A stretch of 7,128 nucleotides of DNA, taken from positions 1 to 7,128 of the forward strand of contig JAGASB010000173.1 in the NCBI GenBank assembly GCA_017621955.1. The letters run 5' to 3'. This document shows positions 1 to 6,482 of the stretch, piece by piece. Made by a program: the position numbers and the translations under genes. Below the pieces are notes generated by a model. It saw nothing but the letters and a program-made list of their open reading frames with translations, was not told the DNA's origin and did not search any database. The stretch's first letter is position 1; every line of letters begins with the position of its first letter. This DNA comes from Clostridia bacterium. Its GTDB lineage: Bacteria > Bacillota_A > Clostridia > Christensenellales > Borkfalkiaceae.

Positions 1-53
1 GGTAATGCTTCAACAATCACGCCTTCGGTTTCTATAACGTCGTCCTTTGACAC
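1..53 (-). CDS. infA: Translation initiation factor IF-1, N-terminal fragment (3' part outside window)
   Basis: Only the first 17 codons are inside the window. They read M-S-K-D-D-V-I-E-T-E-G-V-I-V-E-A-L followed by the first two bases of a Pro codon, which matches the conserved start of bacterial IF1 (SKDDVIE, then EG.V.EALP). IF1 is a small OB-fold protein that binds the 30S A site during initiation. The start codon is GTG at 51-53, placed by the conserved SKDD sequence and by an AGGAGG site 9 nt upstream. The gene lies 4 nt after the KOW-domain gene, and its Shine-Dalgarno sits inside that gene's last codons, so translation of the two is probably coupled. The identification rests on a short but distinctive segment and on the usual map-KOW-infA order. 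Confidence 0.9.
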   Translation of the reverse strand, partial: MSKDDVIETEGVIVEAL

Positions 54-57
54 AAAC

Positions 58-339
58 TTAATCCTCCTGTAATTTTTGTTTTTGGCAAACAATTGCTCGA
101 TGAACGGTTTGGTTCCCGATAGGTTTGCCCGTTTTTATTCTTTCCGCAACCTCTATTAAGTTTGCGGGTAGTACCATTAAATGTTTTACGTTTTTGCTTT
201 TTGGGGTCGTTACTTTTCTGCTTTTTCCGTTTACTATTAACGCTACGTTATTTTCAACGTTTACTACTAAAAAGTAATCTCCTTTATCACGACCTGCCGT
301 CGAAACGACTAAGTCGCCAACTTTAATAAGTTCTTTCAT
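58..339 (-). CDS. KOW-domain RNA-binding protein (L14e-like, YbzG type)
   Basis: A 93-residue protein with a KOW-type SH3-like fold at about residues 5-35 (IKVGDLVVSTAGRDKGDYFL), followed by a basic stretch at 38-54 (GKSRKV, PKSKNVKHL). The remaining 39 residues carry no motif I recognise. It matches the small KOW protein that many Bacillota encode between map and infA, annotated as ribosomal protein L14e/L6e/L27e-like; Bacillus subtilis ybzG occupies the same place. A role in ribosome binding or assembly is inferred from the KOW fold and the operon; no exact function can be read here. The ATG at 337-339 has an AAGGTG site about 4 nt upstream that overlaps the map stop codon. The gap to map is 8 nt and to infA 4 nt. 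Confidence 0.85.
   Translation of the reverse strand: MKELIKVGDLVVSTAGRDKGDYFLVVNVENNVALIVNGKSRKVTTPKSKNVKHLMVLPANLIEVAERIKTGKPIGNQTVHRAIVCQKQKLQED
63..68 (-). promoter_or_regulatory. Shine-Dalgarno site of infA, inside the end of the upstream gene
   Basis: AGGAGG on the minus strand, 9 nt before the GTG of infA. It overlaps the final codons (Q-E-D) of the KOW-domain gene. No ATG lies at the expected position, so this site decides for the GTG start. Confidence 0.85.
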
Positions 340-347
340 TGCACACC

Positions 348-1094
348 TTAAAGAGTGAGAATTTCTACACCGTTATCAGTGATGGCAACCGTATTTTCAT
401 AATGAGCAGACGGCTTTCTATCCCTTGTTACAACGCTCCATCCGTCAGATAGAAAATCTACCTGATAGACACCTGCGTTTATCATAGGTTCAATCGCAAT
501 CGTCATACCCTTTTTTAGTCTTATACCCGTTCCCTTTTTTCCGTAGTTTGGTACGGATGGGTCTTCGTGCATATCTTTTCCGATACCGTGTCCAACTAAC
601 GCTCTAACAACCGAAAATCCGTTAGCTTCTGCGTGCATTTGAACGTTGTATCCGATATTGCCAAGCGGTGTACCGTCTTTAAGATTTTCAATAGCTTTGA
701 AAAAACATTCTTCGGTAACCTTAACAAGTTTTTTCTTTTCAGCGCTTACTTCGCCAATCATAAAAGTTCTTGCGGCATCGCCTTGCCAACCGTTATAAAC
801 AACGCCTACGTCAATACTAACAAGTTGACCTTCCTTAATGATTATATCATCCGACGGTATTCCGTGGACGACAGTTTCATCAATCGAAGCACATATTGAA
901 GCGGGATAACCTGAATAACCAAGAAAAGATGGATACGCTCCACACGATTTTATATAATCGTAAGCAATTCTATCTAAATCTTTTGTTGTCATACCAGCCT
1001 TTATTTCACGACCGATAAGTTCAAGCACGTTCTTCGTTAATTTTCCGCTTTCACGCATCAACGCAATCTCTGCGTCCGTTTTGATTGTAATCAT
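348..1094 (-). CDS. map: Methionine aminopeptidase, type I
   Basis: Cytosolic metalloenzyme that removes the initiator methionine from new proteins when the second residue is small. At 248 residues it has the normal length of a type Ia enzyme, without the N-terminal zinc-finger extension of some longer forms. All five metal ligands of the pita-bread fold are visible: D95 (SIDVG), D106 (GDAART), H169 (GHGIGKDMHEDP), E202 (AIEPMI) and E233 (ENTVAI). The substrate-site histidines correspond to H78 (VVHGIP) and H176. The start ATG overlaps the adk stop codon by one base (TAATG), and an AAAGG lies about 10 nt upstream inside adk, which suggests translational coupling. Co-expression with ribosomal proteins fits its role at the nascent chain exit. 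Confidence 0.97.
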   Translation of the reverse strand: MITIKTDAEIALMRESGKLTKNVLELIGREIKAGMTTKDLDRIAYDYIKSCGAYPSFLGYSGYPASICASIDETVVHGIPSDDIIIKEGQLVSIDVGVVYNGWQGDAARTFMIGEVSAEKKKLVKVTEECFFKAIENLKDGTPLGNIGYNVQMHAEANGFSVVRALVGHGIGKDMHEDPSVPNYGKKGTGIRLKKGMTIAIEPMINAGVYQVDFLSDGWSVVTRDRKPSAHYENTVAITDNGVEILTL

Positions 1095-1714
1095 TAACCT
1101 AAAACCTTTACGATTTCTTCAAAAACTTCGGTTATGGATTTATCACCGTCGATAGTAATAAGCTTGCCTTGTTTTTGGTAGTAGTCAATAAGCGGTGCGG
1201 TCTGTTCACTGTAAACAGCGAGACGTTCTTTAACCGTTTCGACGTTATCGTCCTTTCTTATAACTAATTCTCCACCACATACTGGACACTTTTTTGCATC
1301 ACCGATAAAATCAACGTGGAACGAACCACTACAAGCAAGACAACATCTTCTACCAACAAGCCTGTGTTCAATTTTGTCAAGGTCAACGTGAAGGTTGATA
1401 ACCTTGTCTGGTGCAGAAAACTTATCAAGTGCTTGTGCTTGGTTAATGTTTCTAGGGAAGCCATCTAGTAGACAACCCTTTTCACAGTCAGGCTTACTTA
1501 ATCTGTCTTTAACAAGTTCGACAGTTAGGTCATCCGGGCAAAGATTGCCCGAATCCATAACTTCTTTTACTTTTACACCTAAGGGTGTACGATTCTTAAT
1601 GTTTTCTCTAAATATGTCTCCGGTTGATATGTGCGGCAGGTCGTACTTATCGGTAATATACGCCGCTTGAGTACCCTTGCCACTCCCCGGAGCACCAAGT
1701 AATATCAATTTCAT
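1094..1714 (-). CDS. adk: Adenylate kinase with zinc-type LID
   Basis: Cytosolic enzyme that interconverts ATP + AMP and 2 ADP, essential for adenine nucleotide balance. The P-loop GAPGSGKGTQ is at 7-16, the AMP-binding STGDIFR at 30-36, LLDGFPR at 82-88, the LID start GRR at 121-123, and the conserved DDN.ETVKERL at 155-165. The LID carries C125-x2-C128 and C143-x2-C146, the tetracysteine zinc site typical of Gram-positive enzymes. The middle of the LID is 14 residues rather than the 16 I recall for Bacillus-type enzymes, lacks the usual Pro-Pro, and has an extra Cys at 124. Total length of 206 is slightly below the usual 212-217. The gene starts 10 nt after secY, and no Shine-Dalgarno is visible before its ATG, so reinitiation after secY is likely. 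Confidence 0.97.
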   Translation of the reverse strand: MKLILLGAPGSGKGTQAAYITDKYDLPHISTGDIFRENIKNRTPLGVKVKEVMDSGNLCPDDLTVELVKDRLSKPDCEKGCLLDGFPRNINQAQALDKFSAPDKVINLHVDLDKIEHRLVGRRCCLACSGSFHVDFIGDAKKCPVCGGELVIRKDDNVETVKERLAVYSEQTAPLIDYYQKQGKLITIDGDKSITEVFEEIVKVLG

Positions 1715-1724
1715 AACTGTAAGT

Positions 1725-3005
1725 CTATTTTAAGAATCCTTTGTAATTCTTCATCATAATTTGTGATTGAAGTGCTTGTTCAAATTCAAGAGCAACTGAT
1801 ACGATAATCAAAAGACCGGTTGCACTGAAAACGTTCATCAAGCCTTCACCACCTATCGCCTTAAATACAAGCGACGGAATAAGTGCTACTACTGCAAGGA
1901 AGATTGCACCGAAAAGCGTAATTCTATTAGATACTTTCTTTAAGTAGTCTGCGGTAGGTTTACCAGGTCTTGTACCCGGAATAAATCCGCCGTTTCCTTG
2001 AATGCTCTTACTAATATCGTCCGGATTGAATTGAATCTGGTTATAGAAGTATGAGAAGAAAAGTATCAATACACAAAGAACTATCATATAAGGCCAGCTA
2101 CCCGTACCCATATTCTGCGTCCACCAGTTGTCACCGCTTACACCAACAAGGTTGATGATTAAGTCGGGGAAACTTAAAATTGCGAACGAGAAGATAAGAG
2201 GCATAACGCCAGAAGCGTTTACTTTAATCGGGATGTGGGTAGATTGTCCACCATACATCTTTCTGCCCTTAACTTGCTTTGCATACTGAACAGGAATCTT
2301 TCTTTCAGCGCCGTTTACACCTACGATTGCTGCAAATATCACTATTGCTGCAAGTAAAAATCCGATAAGCGTCCACATTGCAGAAAGTCCGTTCGGTCCG
2401 AACATTGCTTGAATAAGGCTCATAATTGCAGTACCTGCAGTTGACAAGATACCTGCAAAGATGAGAAGCGATATACCGTTTGATACGCCGTAATCGGTAA
2501 TTCTTTCACCAATCCACATCGTAAGTGCGGCACCTGCCGTATATACGATTACTAGGAATGCGTAACTGAAAAAGTTGTCACCGAATAAAGCGTTAAGGTT
2601 TACGCCTTGACCATTATTGAAAGCAACCAAAATACCGATTGCTTGTGCTATTGCGAGAACAAGAGTTAAAATCCTTGTGATATTGTTGATTTTTCTTTTG
2701 CCCTCTTCTCCTTGTTTACTCCATCTTTCAAGGGCAGGAATACCTACCGTTAAAAGTTGAATAATAATCGATGCGTTAATGTAAGGTCCGATACCCATTG
2801 CAAAGAACGTACCATATTGTAACGCTCCACCGGATACCGCACTCATAATTTGTAAGAACGTGAACTTATCTAAACCTTCAAAAGCATTTACGCCCGGTAC
2901 AGGGATATAACACCCAAGTCTGTACACGAATAAAAGCGCTATGGTGATAAGTATCTTACGTCTAACTTCTTTAATCTTAAACGCATTTACTATCGTTTGA
3001 AACAT
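1725..3005 (-). CDS. secY: Preprotein translocase channel subunit SecY
   Basis: Ten-helix membrane protein forming the Sec channel with SecE and SecG; it takes unfolded preproteins from SecA or the ribosome. Length (426) is normal. Predicted membrane segments are roughly 17-35, 67-90, 111-130, 146-165, 176-200, 209-230, 264-289, 304-323, 362-383 and 389-409. Recognisable family motifs are the plug region before helix 2 (FTFLQIMSAVSGGA, 48-61), AMGIGPYINASIIIQLL (69-85), the cytoplasmic GEEGKRKINNITR (99-111), YGVSNGISLLIFAGI (172-186), and the SecA/ribosome-contacting loop GTRPGKPTADYL (344-355) with the key arginine R346. A strong AAGGAGGG site (3010-3017) precedes the ATG. It follows rplO by 25 nt and, unusually for this window, ends in TAG. 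Confidence 0.98.
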   Translation of the reverse strand: MFQTIVNAFKIKEVRRKILITIALLFVYRLGCYIPVPGVNAFEGLDKFTFLQIMSAVSGGALQYGTFFAMGIGPYINASIIIQLLTVGIPALERWSKQGEEGKRKINNITRILTLVLAIAQAIGILVAFNNGQGVNLNALFGDNFFSYAFLVIVYTAGAALTMWIGERITDYGVSNGISLLIFAGILSTAGTAIMSLIQAMFGPNGLSAMWTLIGFLLAAIVIFAAIVGVNGAERKIPVQYAKQVKGRKMYGGQSTHIPIKVNASGVMPLIFSFAILSFPDLIINLVGVSGDNWWTQNMGTGSWPYMIVLCVLILFFSYFYNQIQFNPDDISKSIQGNGGFIPGTRPGKPTADYLKKVSNRITLFGAIFLAVVALIPSLVFKAIGGEGLMNVFSATGLLIIVSVALEFEQALQSQIMMKNYKGFLK

Positions 3006-3030
3006 TTTGCCCTCCTTATAATAGTGGGTA

Positions 3031-3477
3031 TTAGATTTGTTCTACTTTACCGCCGGCCTTTTCAATAGCTTCCTTTGCTGATGCAGAGAAGCTTGCAGCT
3101 TTAACGGTAATAGCCTTTGTCAAAGTGCCGTTGCCGAGAACTTTAAGACCTATACTTCCTTTCAAGACTTTAATAAGTCCTTTTTCGTTGAGTACTTCCA
3201 TATCCACTACGGAGTTTGCTTCCATATTTTCAAGAACTGAAAGGTTTACGATGCTGTAAACTTTTCTAAAATGGTTATTAAAGCCACGTTTGGGGATACG
3301 TCTGATTAAAGGCATTTGACCACCTTCAAATCCAGGACGAACACCGCCACCGCTTCTTGCCCATTGACCTTTATGTCCCTTACCGCTAGTTTTTCCGAGT
3401 CCGGAACCGATTCCTCTACCGAGTCTCTTTCTTGCCGTCGTCGAACCCATAGCGGGACTTAATTCACCTAATCTCAT
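3031..3477 (-). CDS. rplO: 50S ribosomal protein L15
   Basis: Large-subunit protein of 148 residues, the normal size, that threads a Gly/Arg/Lys-rich N-terminal arm into 23S rRNA and assembles late. The arm is seen at residues 17-54 ([20 protein letters not shown], then the GGG and GGQ turns and the PLIRR/PKRGF contact region at 56-66). The globular C-terminal half (about 78-148) has the [16 protein letters not shown] segment that carries the family signature. An AAGGAG site lies 7 nt upstream of the ATG. The gap from rpmD is 33 nt. Confidence 0.97.
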   Translation of the reverse strand: MRLGELSPAMGSTTARKRLGRGIGSGLGKTSGKGHKGQWARSGGGVRPGFEGGQMPLIRRIPKRGFNNHFRKVYSIVNLSVLENMEANSVVDMEVLNEKGLIKVLKGSIGLKVLGNGTLTKAITVKAASFSASAKEAIEKAGGKVEQI

Positions 3478-3510
3478 TTTATAACTCCTTATTTAGTAAC
3501 TTTTAGCGAC

Positions 3511-3714
3511 TTAAATTTTTTCTACTTTCAAAAGATAACTTACTTTCTTAATCATACCAAGAATGCAAGGATTTTCATCGTGAATTTTGAACGAACGAAT
3601 CTTTTTAAGTCCTAACGCAGCAACGATTTTCTTGTGCTGCGGTAAGGTTGCTATCGTGCTTTTTACAAGCGTAACTTTTATTTTACCGGTTTCTTCTTTC
3701 TTTGCCTTTGCCAT
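3511..3714 (-). CDS. rpmD: 50S ribosomal protein L30
   Basis: Small large-subunit protein. The family core is clear: IKVTLVKSTIATLPQHKKIV (12-31), LGLKKI (34-39) and a C-terminal LGMIKKVSYLLKVE (52-65). At 67 residues it is about seven longer than most bacterial L30 proteins because of a charged N-terminal leader (AKAKKEETG) before the first strand. The start is supported by an AAGGAGGG site 8 nt upstream of the ATG, overlapping the rpsE stop codon, so the leader is probably translated. The gap from rpsE is 14 nt. Confidence 0.95.
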   Translation of the reverse strand: MAKAKKEETGKIKVTLVKSTIATLPQHKKIVAALGLKKIRSFKIHDENPCILGMIKKVSYLLKVEKI

Positions 3715-3728
3715 AAAAGTTGCCCTCC

Positions 3729-4250
3729 TTAACCGTTAATTTCTTCCACGGTCTTGCCGCGAATAGCCGCTATTTGTTCAGCGGTTCTTAACATCTTTAA
3801 CCCTGCAAGTGCTGCTTTTACACAGTTGATGGGGTTGTTAGTACCGTGAGATTTGGTTCTAATGTTGGTAATACCAACTGCTTCCATTACCGCACGAACA
3901 GGACCGCCTGCGATAACACCGGTACCTTCTTCGGCTGGCATCATTAATACTGAACCACTACCGAATTTGCCAAGTACTTCGTGAGGAATACTCGTTCCTA
4001 ATAATGATACGGGGAACATATTCTTCTTTGCACGAAGAGTTGCCTTATCAATTGCTTCGGGAACTTCTTTTGCTTTACCCATTGCGCAACCGATTTTGCC
4101 TGCGCCGTCTCCAACAACTACGAGAGCGGCAAATCTCATATTTCTACCACCCTTAACGGTTTTGGTAACACGGTTTACGCAAATAAGCTTTTTAACTAAA
4201 CCGTCGTTTTCTTCCGCCCTTCTGGGTGCTCTGTTATTATCTCTTGCCAT
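3729..4250 (-). CDS. rpsE: 30S ribosomal protein S5
   Basis: Small-subunit protein near the mRNA entry channel and the decoding region; it helps translational accuracy. The double-stranded-RNA-binding-like N domain carries the family signature from about 33 to 70 ([36 protein letters not shown]). The C-terminal domain carries [18 protein letters not shown] (107-124) and [16 protein letters not shown] (131-146). The loop TVKGGR (31-36), where spectinomycin-resistance changes occur in other bacteria, looks wild type. Length 173 is normal. AAGGAG lies 10 nt upstream of the ATG, and the gap from rplR is 23 nt. Confidence 0.98.
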   Translation of the reverse strand: MARDNNRAPRRAEENDGLVKKLICVNRVTKTVKGGRNMRFAALVVVGDGAGKIGCAMGKAKEVPEAIDKATLRAKKNMFPVSLLGTSIPHEVLGKFGSGSVLMMPAEEGTGVIAGGPVRAVMEAVGITNIRTKSHGTNNPINCVKAALAGLKMLRTAEQIAAIRGKTVEEING

Positions 4251-4273
4251 TTTTCGTTTTCTCCTTGATTATA

Positions 4274-4642
4274 TTAGAATTCCAAGCCGCCCTTTCTTGC
4301 GCCGTCAGCTAACGCTGCAACACGTCCGGTATAAAGATATCCGCCTCTGTCAAATACAACTGCTTTAATCTTTTTCGACTCTGCCTTCTTCGCAAGAAGT
4401 TCACCAACTGCGAACGCTTGCGCCTTCTTGTCTTTACCATCAAAAGTTCCTTTAAGTTCTTTTGAAAGCGTAGACGCCGTAACCAAGGTGTTGCCTTTAA
4501 CGTCGTCTATAAGTTGTGCATAAATGTTGGTAAGACTTCTATAAACCGAAAGTCTGGGGGTTTCCGCAGTACCTTTGATTTTGCCTCTTACTCTTTTATG
4601 TCTCTTTAATCTGTCAATATTCTTGTTGATTTTCTTAATCAT
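4274..4642 (-). CDS. rplR: 50S ribosomal protein L18
   Basis: 5S rRNA-binding protein of the central protuberance. The basic N terminus ([20 protein letters not shown]) is followed by the core [20 protein letters not shown] (28-47) and the conserved C-terminal [20 protein letters not shown] (97-116) ending in GLEF. Length 122 is typical. An AGGAG site (4653-4657) lies 10 nt before the ATG. The frame stays open only a short way upstream, with no other start codon, so this start is firm. The preceding 102-nt gap can fold into hairpins; see the separate entries. Confidence 0.97.
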   Translation of the reverse strand: MIKKINKNIDRLKRHKRVRGKIKGTAETPRLSVYRSLTNIYAQLIDDVKGNTLVTASTLSKELKGTFDGKDKKAQAFAVGELLAKKAESKKIKAVVFDRGGYLYTGRVAALADGARKGGLEF

Positions 4643-4665
4643 AATAGTTTTACTCCTACTTAATA

Positions 4666-4692
4666 ACTTTTCGCACCTTTATCGAAAAGTGC
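4666..4692 (-). promoter_or_regulatory. Pair of mutually exclusive hairpins just upstream of the rplR ribosome binding site
   Basis: On the minus-strand transcript two stems share the same bases. Form A pairs ACUUUUCG (4683-4690) with CGAAAAGU (4666-4673): eight perfect pairs and a 9-nt loop. Form B pairs GCACUUUU (4685-4692) with AAAGGUGC (4673-4680): eight pairs including one G-U, around a CGAU tetraloop (4681-4684). They cannot form together. Form A ends 8 nt before the rplR Shine-Dalgarno. There is no U-run after either stem, so they do not look like a terminator, and I see no segment complementary to the Shine-Dalgarno. A regulatory role is inference only; the pairing is seen directly. 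Confidence 0.45.
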
Positions 4693-4697
4693 ACTCG

Positions 4698-4727
4698 GCA
4701 GACGCGCTAAACTTCAAGCGCGCCCAC
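4698..4727 (-). promoter_or_regulatory. GC-rich stem-loop in the rplF-rplR gap
   Basis: In the transcript GUGGGCGCGCU (4717-4727) pairs with AGCGCGUCUGC (4698-4708) around the loop UGAAGUUU (4709-4716). That gives eleven continuous pairs, three of them G-U, with a GC-rich core of five. No oligo-U follows, so it is unlikely to be an intrinsic terminator. It could be a processing or mRNA-stability element, or a protein-binding leader for rplR and later genes; none of these can be decided here. Confidence 0.45.
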
Positions 4728-4744
4728 TAAAAGCCCTTTAAATC

Positions 4745-5290
4745 TTAGCCTTTTGCACCGGCTGCCTTACCAACCTTTCTTTCGATTACTTCGTCGCTGT
4801 AACGAATTCCGTAACCGTGGTAGGGTTCGGGTTCTCTGATGCCTCTAACCATTGCTGCAAATTGACCTACCTTTTCCTTGTCGATACCTGTAACGGTGAT
4901 TTCAGTTTGGCTGGGGCAATCAAGAGCGATTCCGTCAATTTCTTCAATTTCAACAGGATGTGAGAAACCAACGTTCATAACTACTTTTTTGCCTTGCTTA
5001 GCTACCTTCCAACCTACACCGTTTACGATAAGGCTCTTTTTGAAACCTTCCGTAACGCCTTTAACCATATTTGCACAAAGTGCTCTGTAAAGACCGTGTT
5101 TAGCTTTGGTGGTGCCTAATTCATTTGCTCTTGTAAATTTAATAACGTTTCCTTCTACGCTGGGGGTGATAACGGGGTCGTAACTTTGGGTTAAGGTGCC
5201 TTTGGGTCCTTTTACCGTAATAACGTTGTTAGCCGTATCAACCGTTACGCCAGCAGGAATAGTAATAAGCGCATTTCCAATTCTTGACAT
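4745..5290 (-). CDS. rplF: 50S ribosomal protein L6
   Basis: Large-subunit protein near the sarcin-ricin loop and the factor-binding site. The N domain starts MSRIGNALITIPAGVTV with VKGPKGTL at 26-33 and the KHGLYRALCANMVKGVTEGF segment at 64-83. The C domain has VNGVGWKV (89-96), FSHPVEI (109-115), ITVTGIDKEKVGQFAA (131-146) and the signature loop REPEPYHGYGIRY (152-164). In the usual signature the last reads PEPYKGKGI, so two lysines are replaced by H158 and Y160. Length 181 is normal. AGGAGGT lies 8 nt before the ATG; the gap from rpsH is 19 nt. Confidence 0.97.
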   Translation of the reverse strand: MSRIGNALITIPAGVTVDTANNVITVKGPKGTLTQSYDPVITPSVEGNVIKFTRANELGTTKAKHGLYRALCANMVKGVTEGFKKSLIVNGVGWKVAKQGKKVVMNVGFSHPVEIEEIDGIALDCPSQTEITVTGIDKEKVGQFAAMVRGIREPEPYHGYGIRYSDEVIERKVGKAAGAKG

Positions 5291-5309
5291 AATAACTTAC
5301 CTCCTATCC

Positions 5310-5696
5310 TTACCAAACGTAAGCGAGAACTTCGCCGCCCTGATGAGCCTTTTTAGCTTCTTTACCCGTCATGATACCCTTGCTGGTTGAAAGAATTGCA
5401 ATACCAAGTCCGCCAAGTACTTGTGGAACTTCATCAGTGCCTACGTACACACGGAGACCGGGTTTACTAACCCTTTTAAGACCTGTGATAACCTTTTGGT
5501 TACCTTCGTATTTGAGAGTAATTTTAATAGTACCCTGTACGCCTTCAAGAATTTCAACGTTTGAGATATAACCTTCTTTTAAGAGTATATCAGCGATTGC
5601 TTTCTTTGTGTTTGACGCGGGAATTTCAACTGTTTCATGCTTAGCGTTAAGAGCATTTCTTATTCTTGTAAGCATATCCGCAATAACGTCTGTCAT
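5310..5696 (-). CDS. rpsH: 30S ribosomal protein S8
   Basis: Primary 16S rRNA-binding protein of the central domain. The N-terminal [20 protein letters not shown] and HETVEIPAS (20-28) and the C-terminal [20 protein letters not shown] (95-114) ending in GGEVLAYVW are standard family motifs, the latter containing the S8 signature used in rRNA contact. Length 128 is slightly short of the common 130-132. In Escherichia coli S8 represses the spc operon by binding mRNA near rplE; I saw no evidence for or against such a site here. The AAGGAGG site overlaps the rpsN stop codon, and the gap from rpsN is 14 nt. Confidence 0.97.
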   Translation of the reverse strand: MTDVIADMLTRIRNALNAKHETVEIPASNTKKAIADILLKEGYISNVEILEGVQGTIKITLKYEGNQKVITGLKRVSKPGLRVYVGTDEVPQVLGGLGIAILSTSKGIMTGKEAKKAHQGGEVLAYVW

Positions 5697-5710
5697 TTTA
5701 CTATCCTCCT

Positions 5711-5896
5711 TTACCAGCTAGCCTTTTTAACACCAGGAATTTGACCTTTGTAAGCCAATTCTCTGAAACATATACGGCAGATACCGTATTTACGGAGTAC
5801 AGCGTGCGGACGACCGCAAATGCTGCATCTGGTGTAAGCTCTGGTGGAAAATTTAGCAGGCTTTTGCTGCTTATTAATCATTGCTTTCTTAGCCAT
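5711..5896 (-). CDS. rpsN: 30S ribosomal protein S14, zinc-binding type
   Basis: Small-subunit head protein. At 61 residues it is the short form, and C24-x2-C27-x12-C40-x2-C43 (CSIC and CRIC) makes the zinc ribbon of the C+ form. The [20 protein letters not shown] core and the [11 protein letters not shown] tail are diagnostic. In many Bacillota this zinc form sits in the spc operon, and a zinc-free S14 may be encoded elsewhere for zinc starvation; such a paralogue is not visible in this window. AAAGGAG lies 7 nt before the ATG. The gap from rplE is 18 nt. Confidence 0.98.
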   Translation of the reverse strand: MAKKAMINKQQKPAKFSTRAYTRCSICGRPHAVLRKYGICRICFRELAYKGQIPGVKKASW

Positions 5897-5914
5897 TTTT
5901 TAACTCCTTTAACC

Positions 5915-6466
5915 TTACTTTGTAGCGAACGGCATTCCGAGCATTGCAAGTAATTCTCTTGCTTCTTCGTCCGTGTTAGCCGTTGTCGTGATACAAATGT
6001 CGAAGCCCCTTACCTTTTCTACTTGGTCGTACGAAATTTCAGGGAATATCAACTGTTCTTTAACACCCATAGAGTAGTTTCCTCTGCCGTCGAAAGATTT
6101 CGTCGGAACACCACGGAAGTCTCTAACTCTGGGAAGTGCGATTGAAATGAATTTATCAAAGAATTCATACATTCTTGTTCCACGGAGCGTTACTTTCATA
6201 CCAACGCTTTGACCTTCTCTGATTTTGAAGTTTGCAACTGACTTTTTAGCCTGCGTCAAAACGGGTTTTTGTCCTGCGATTTGTTCAAGTTCTTTCTGAG
6301 CAAGTTGAACACTCTTTGCATTGTCCTTAATGTCGCCCAAACCGGAGTTAATTGTTATTTTAACAAGCTTGGGTACTTGATTTACGTTTGCGTAATTGAA
6401 TTTTTTAACCATTGCGGGGATAACCGTTTGGTCATACAACACTTTAATTCTGTTTGCTTCTGCCAT
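5915..6466 (-). CDS. rplE: 50S ribosomal protein L5
   Basis: 5S rRNA-binding protein of the central protuberance; it contacts the P-site tRNA and works next to L18. Family motifs are [15 protein letters not shown] (31-45), [20 protein letters not shown] (65-84), GMKVTLRG (89-96), the [10 protein letters not shown] loop (111-120), the [20 protein letters not shown] segment (123-142) and the C-terminal [18 protein letters not shown] (163-180). Length 183 is normal (about 179-183). GGAGG (6476-6480) precedes the ATG by 9 nt; the gap from rplX is 16 nt. Confidence 0.98.
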   Translation of the reverse strand: MAEANRIKVLYDQTVIPAMVKKFNYANVNQVPKLVKITINSGLGDIKDNAKSVQLAQKELEQIAGQKPVLTQAKKSVANFKIREGQSVGMKVTLRGTRMYEFFDKFISIALPRVRDFRGVPTKSFDGRGNYSMGVKEQLIFPEISYDQVEKVRGFDICITTTANTDEEARELLAMLGMPFATK

Positions 6467-6482
6467 TTCCGTTTACCTCCGA

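Noticed and set aside
633..899. Plus-strand open frame of 88 codons opposite map
   Set aside because: It lies wholly antisense to a clearly real map gene, and its product resembles no family I know. It is a shadow of the opposite strand.
1264..1464. 66-codon frame on the minus strand inside adk
   Set aside because: It is another frame of the same strand within a full-length adenylate kinase gene; there is no sign of a frameshift in adk.
4681..4716. Internal promoter before rplR (TTGAAG and GATAAA-like boxes)
   Set aside because: The two boxes are about 25 nt apart, too far for a normal sigma-70-type promoter, and no better pair was found in the gap.
4666..4727. Intrinsic terminator between rplF and rplR
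   Set aside because: The stems are good, but none is followed by a run of U in the transcript, and essential genes of the same operon follow directly.
4707..4738. Possible six-codon leader peptide (GTG to TAG) with an AAGGG 6 nt upstream in the rplF-rplR gap
   Set aside because: Too short to test by sequence, the start is GTG, and the AAGGG site is weak. It would overlap one arm and the loop of the GC-rich stem, which is suggestive of a leader peptide but could easily be chance.
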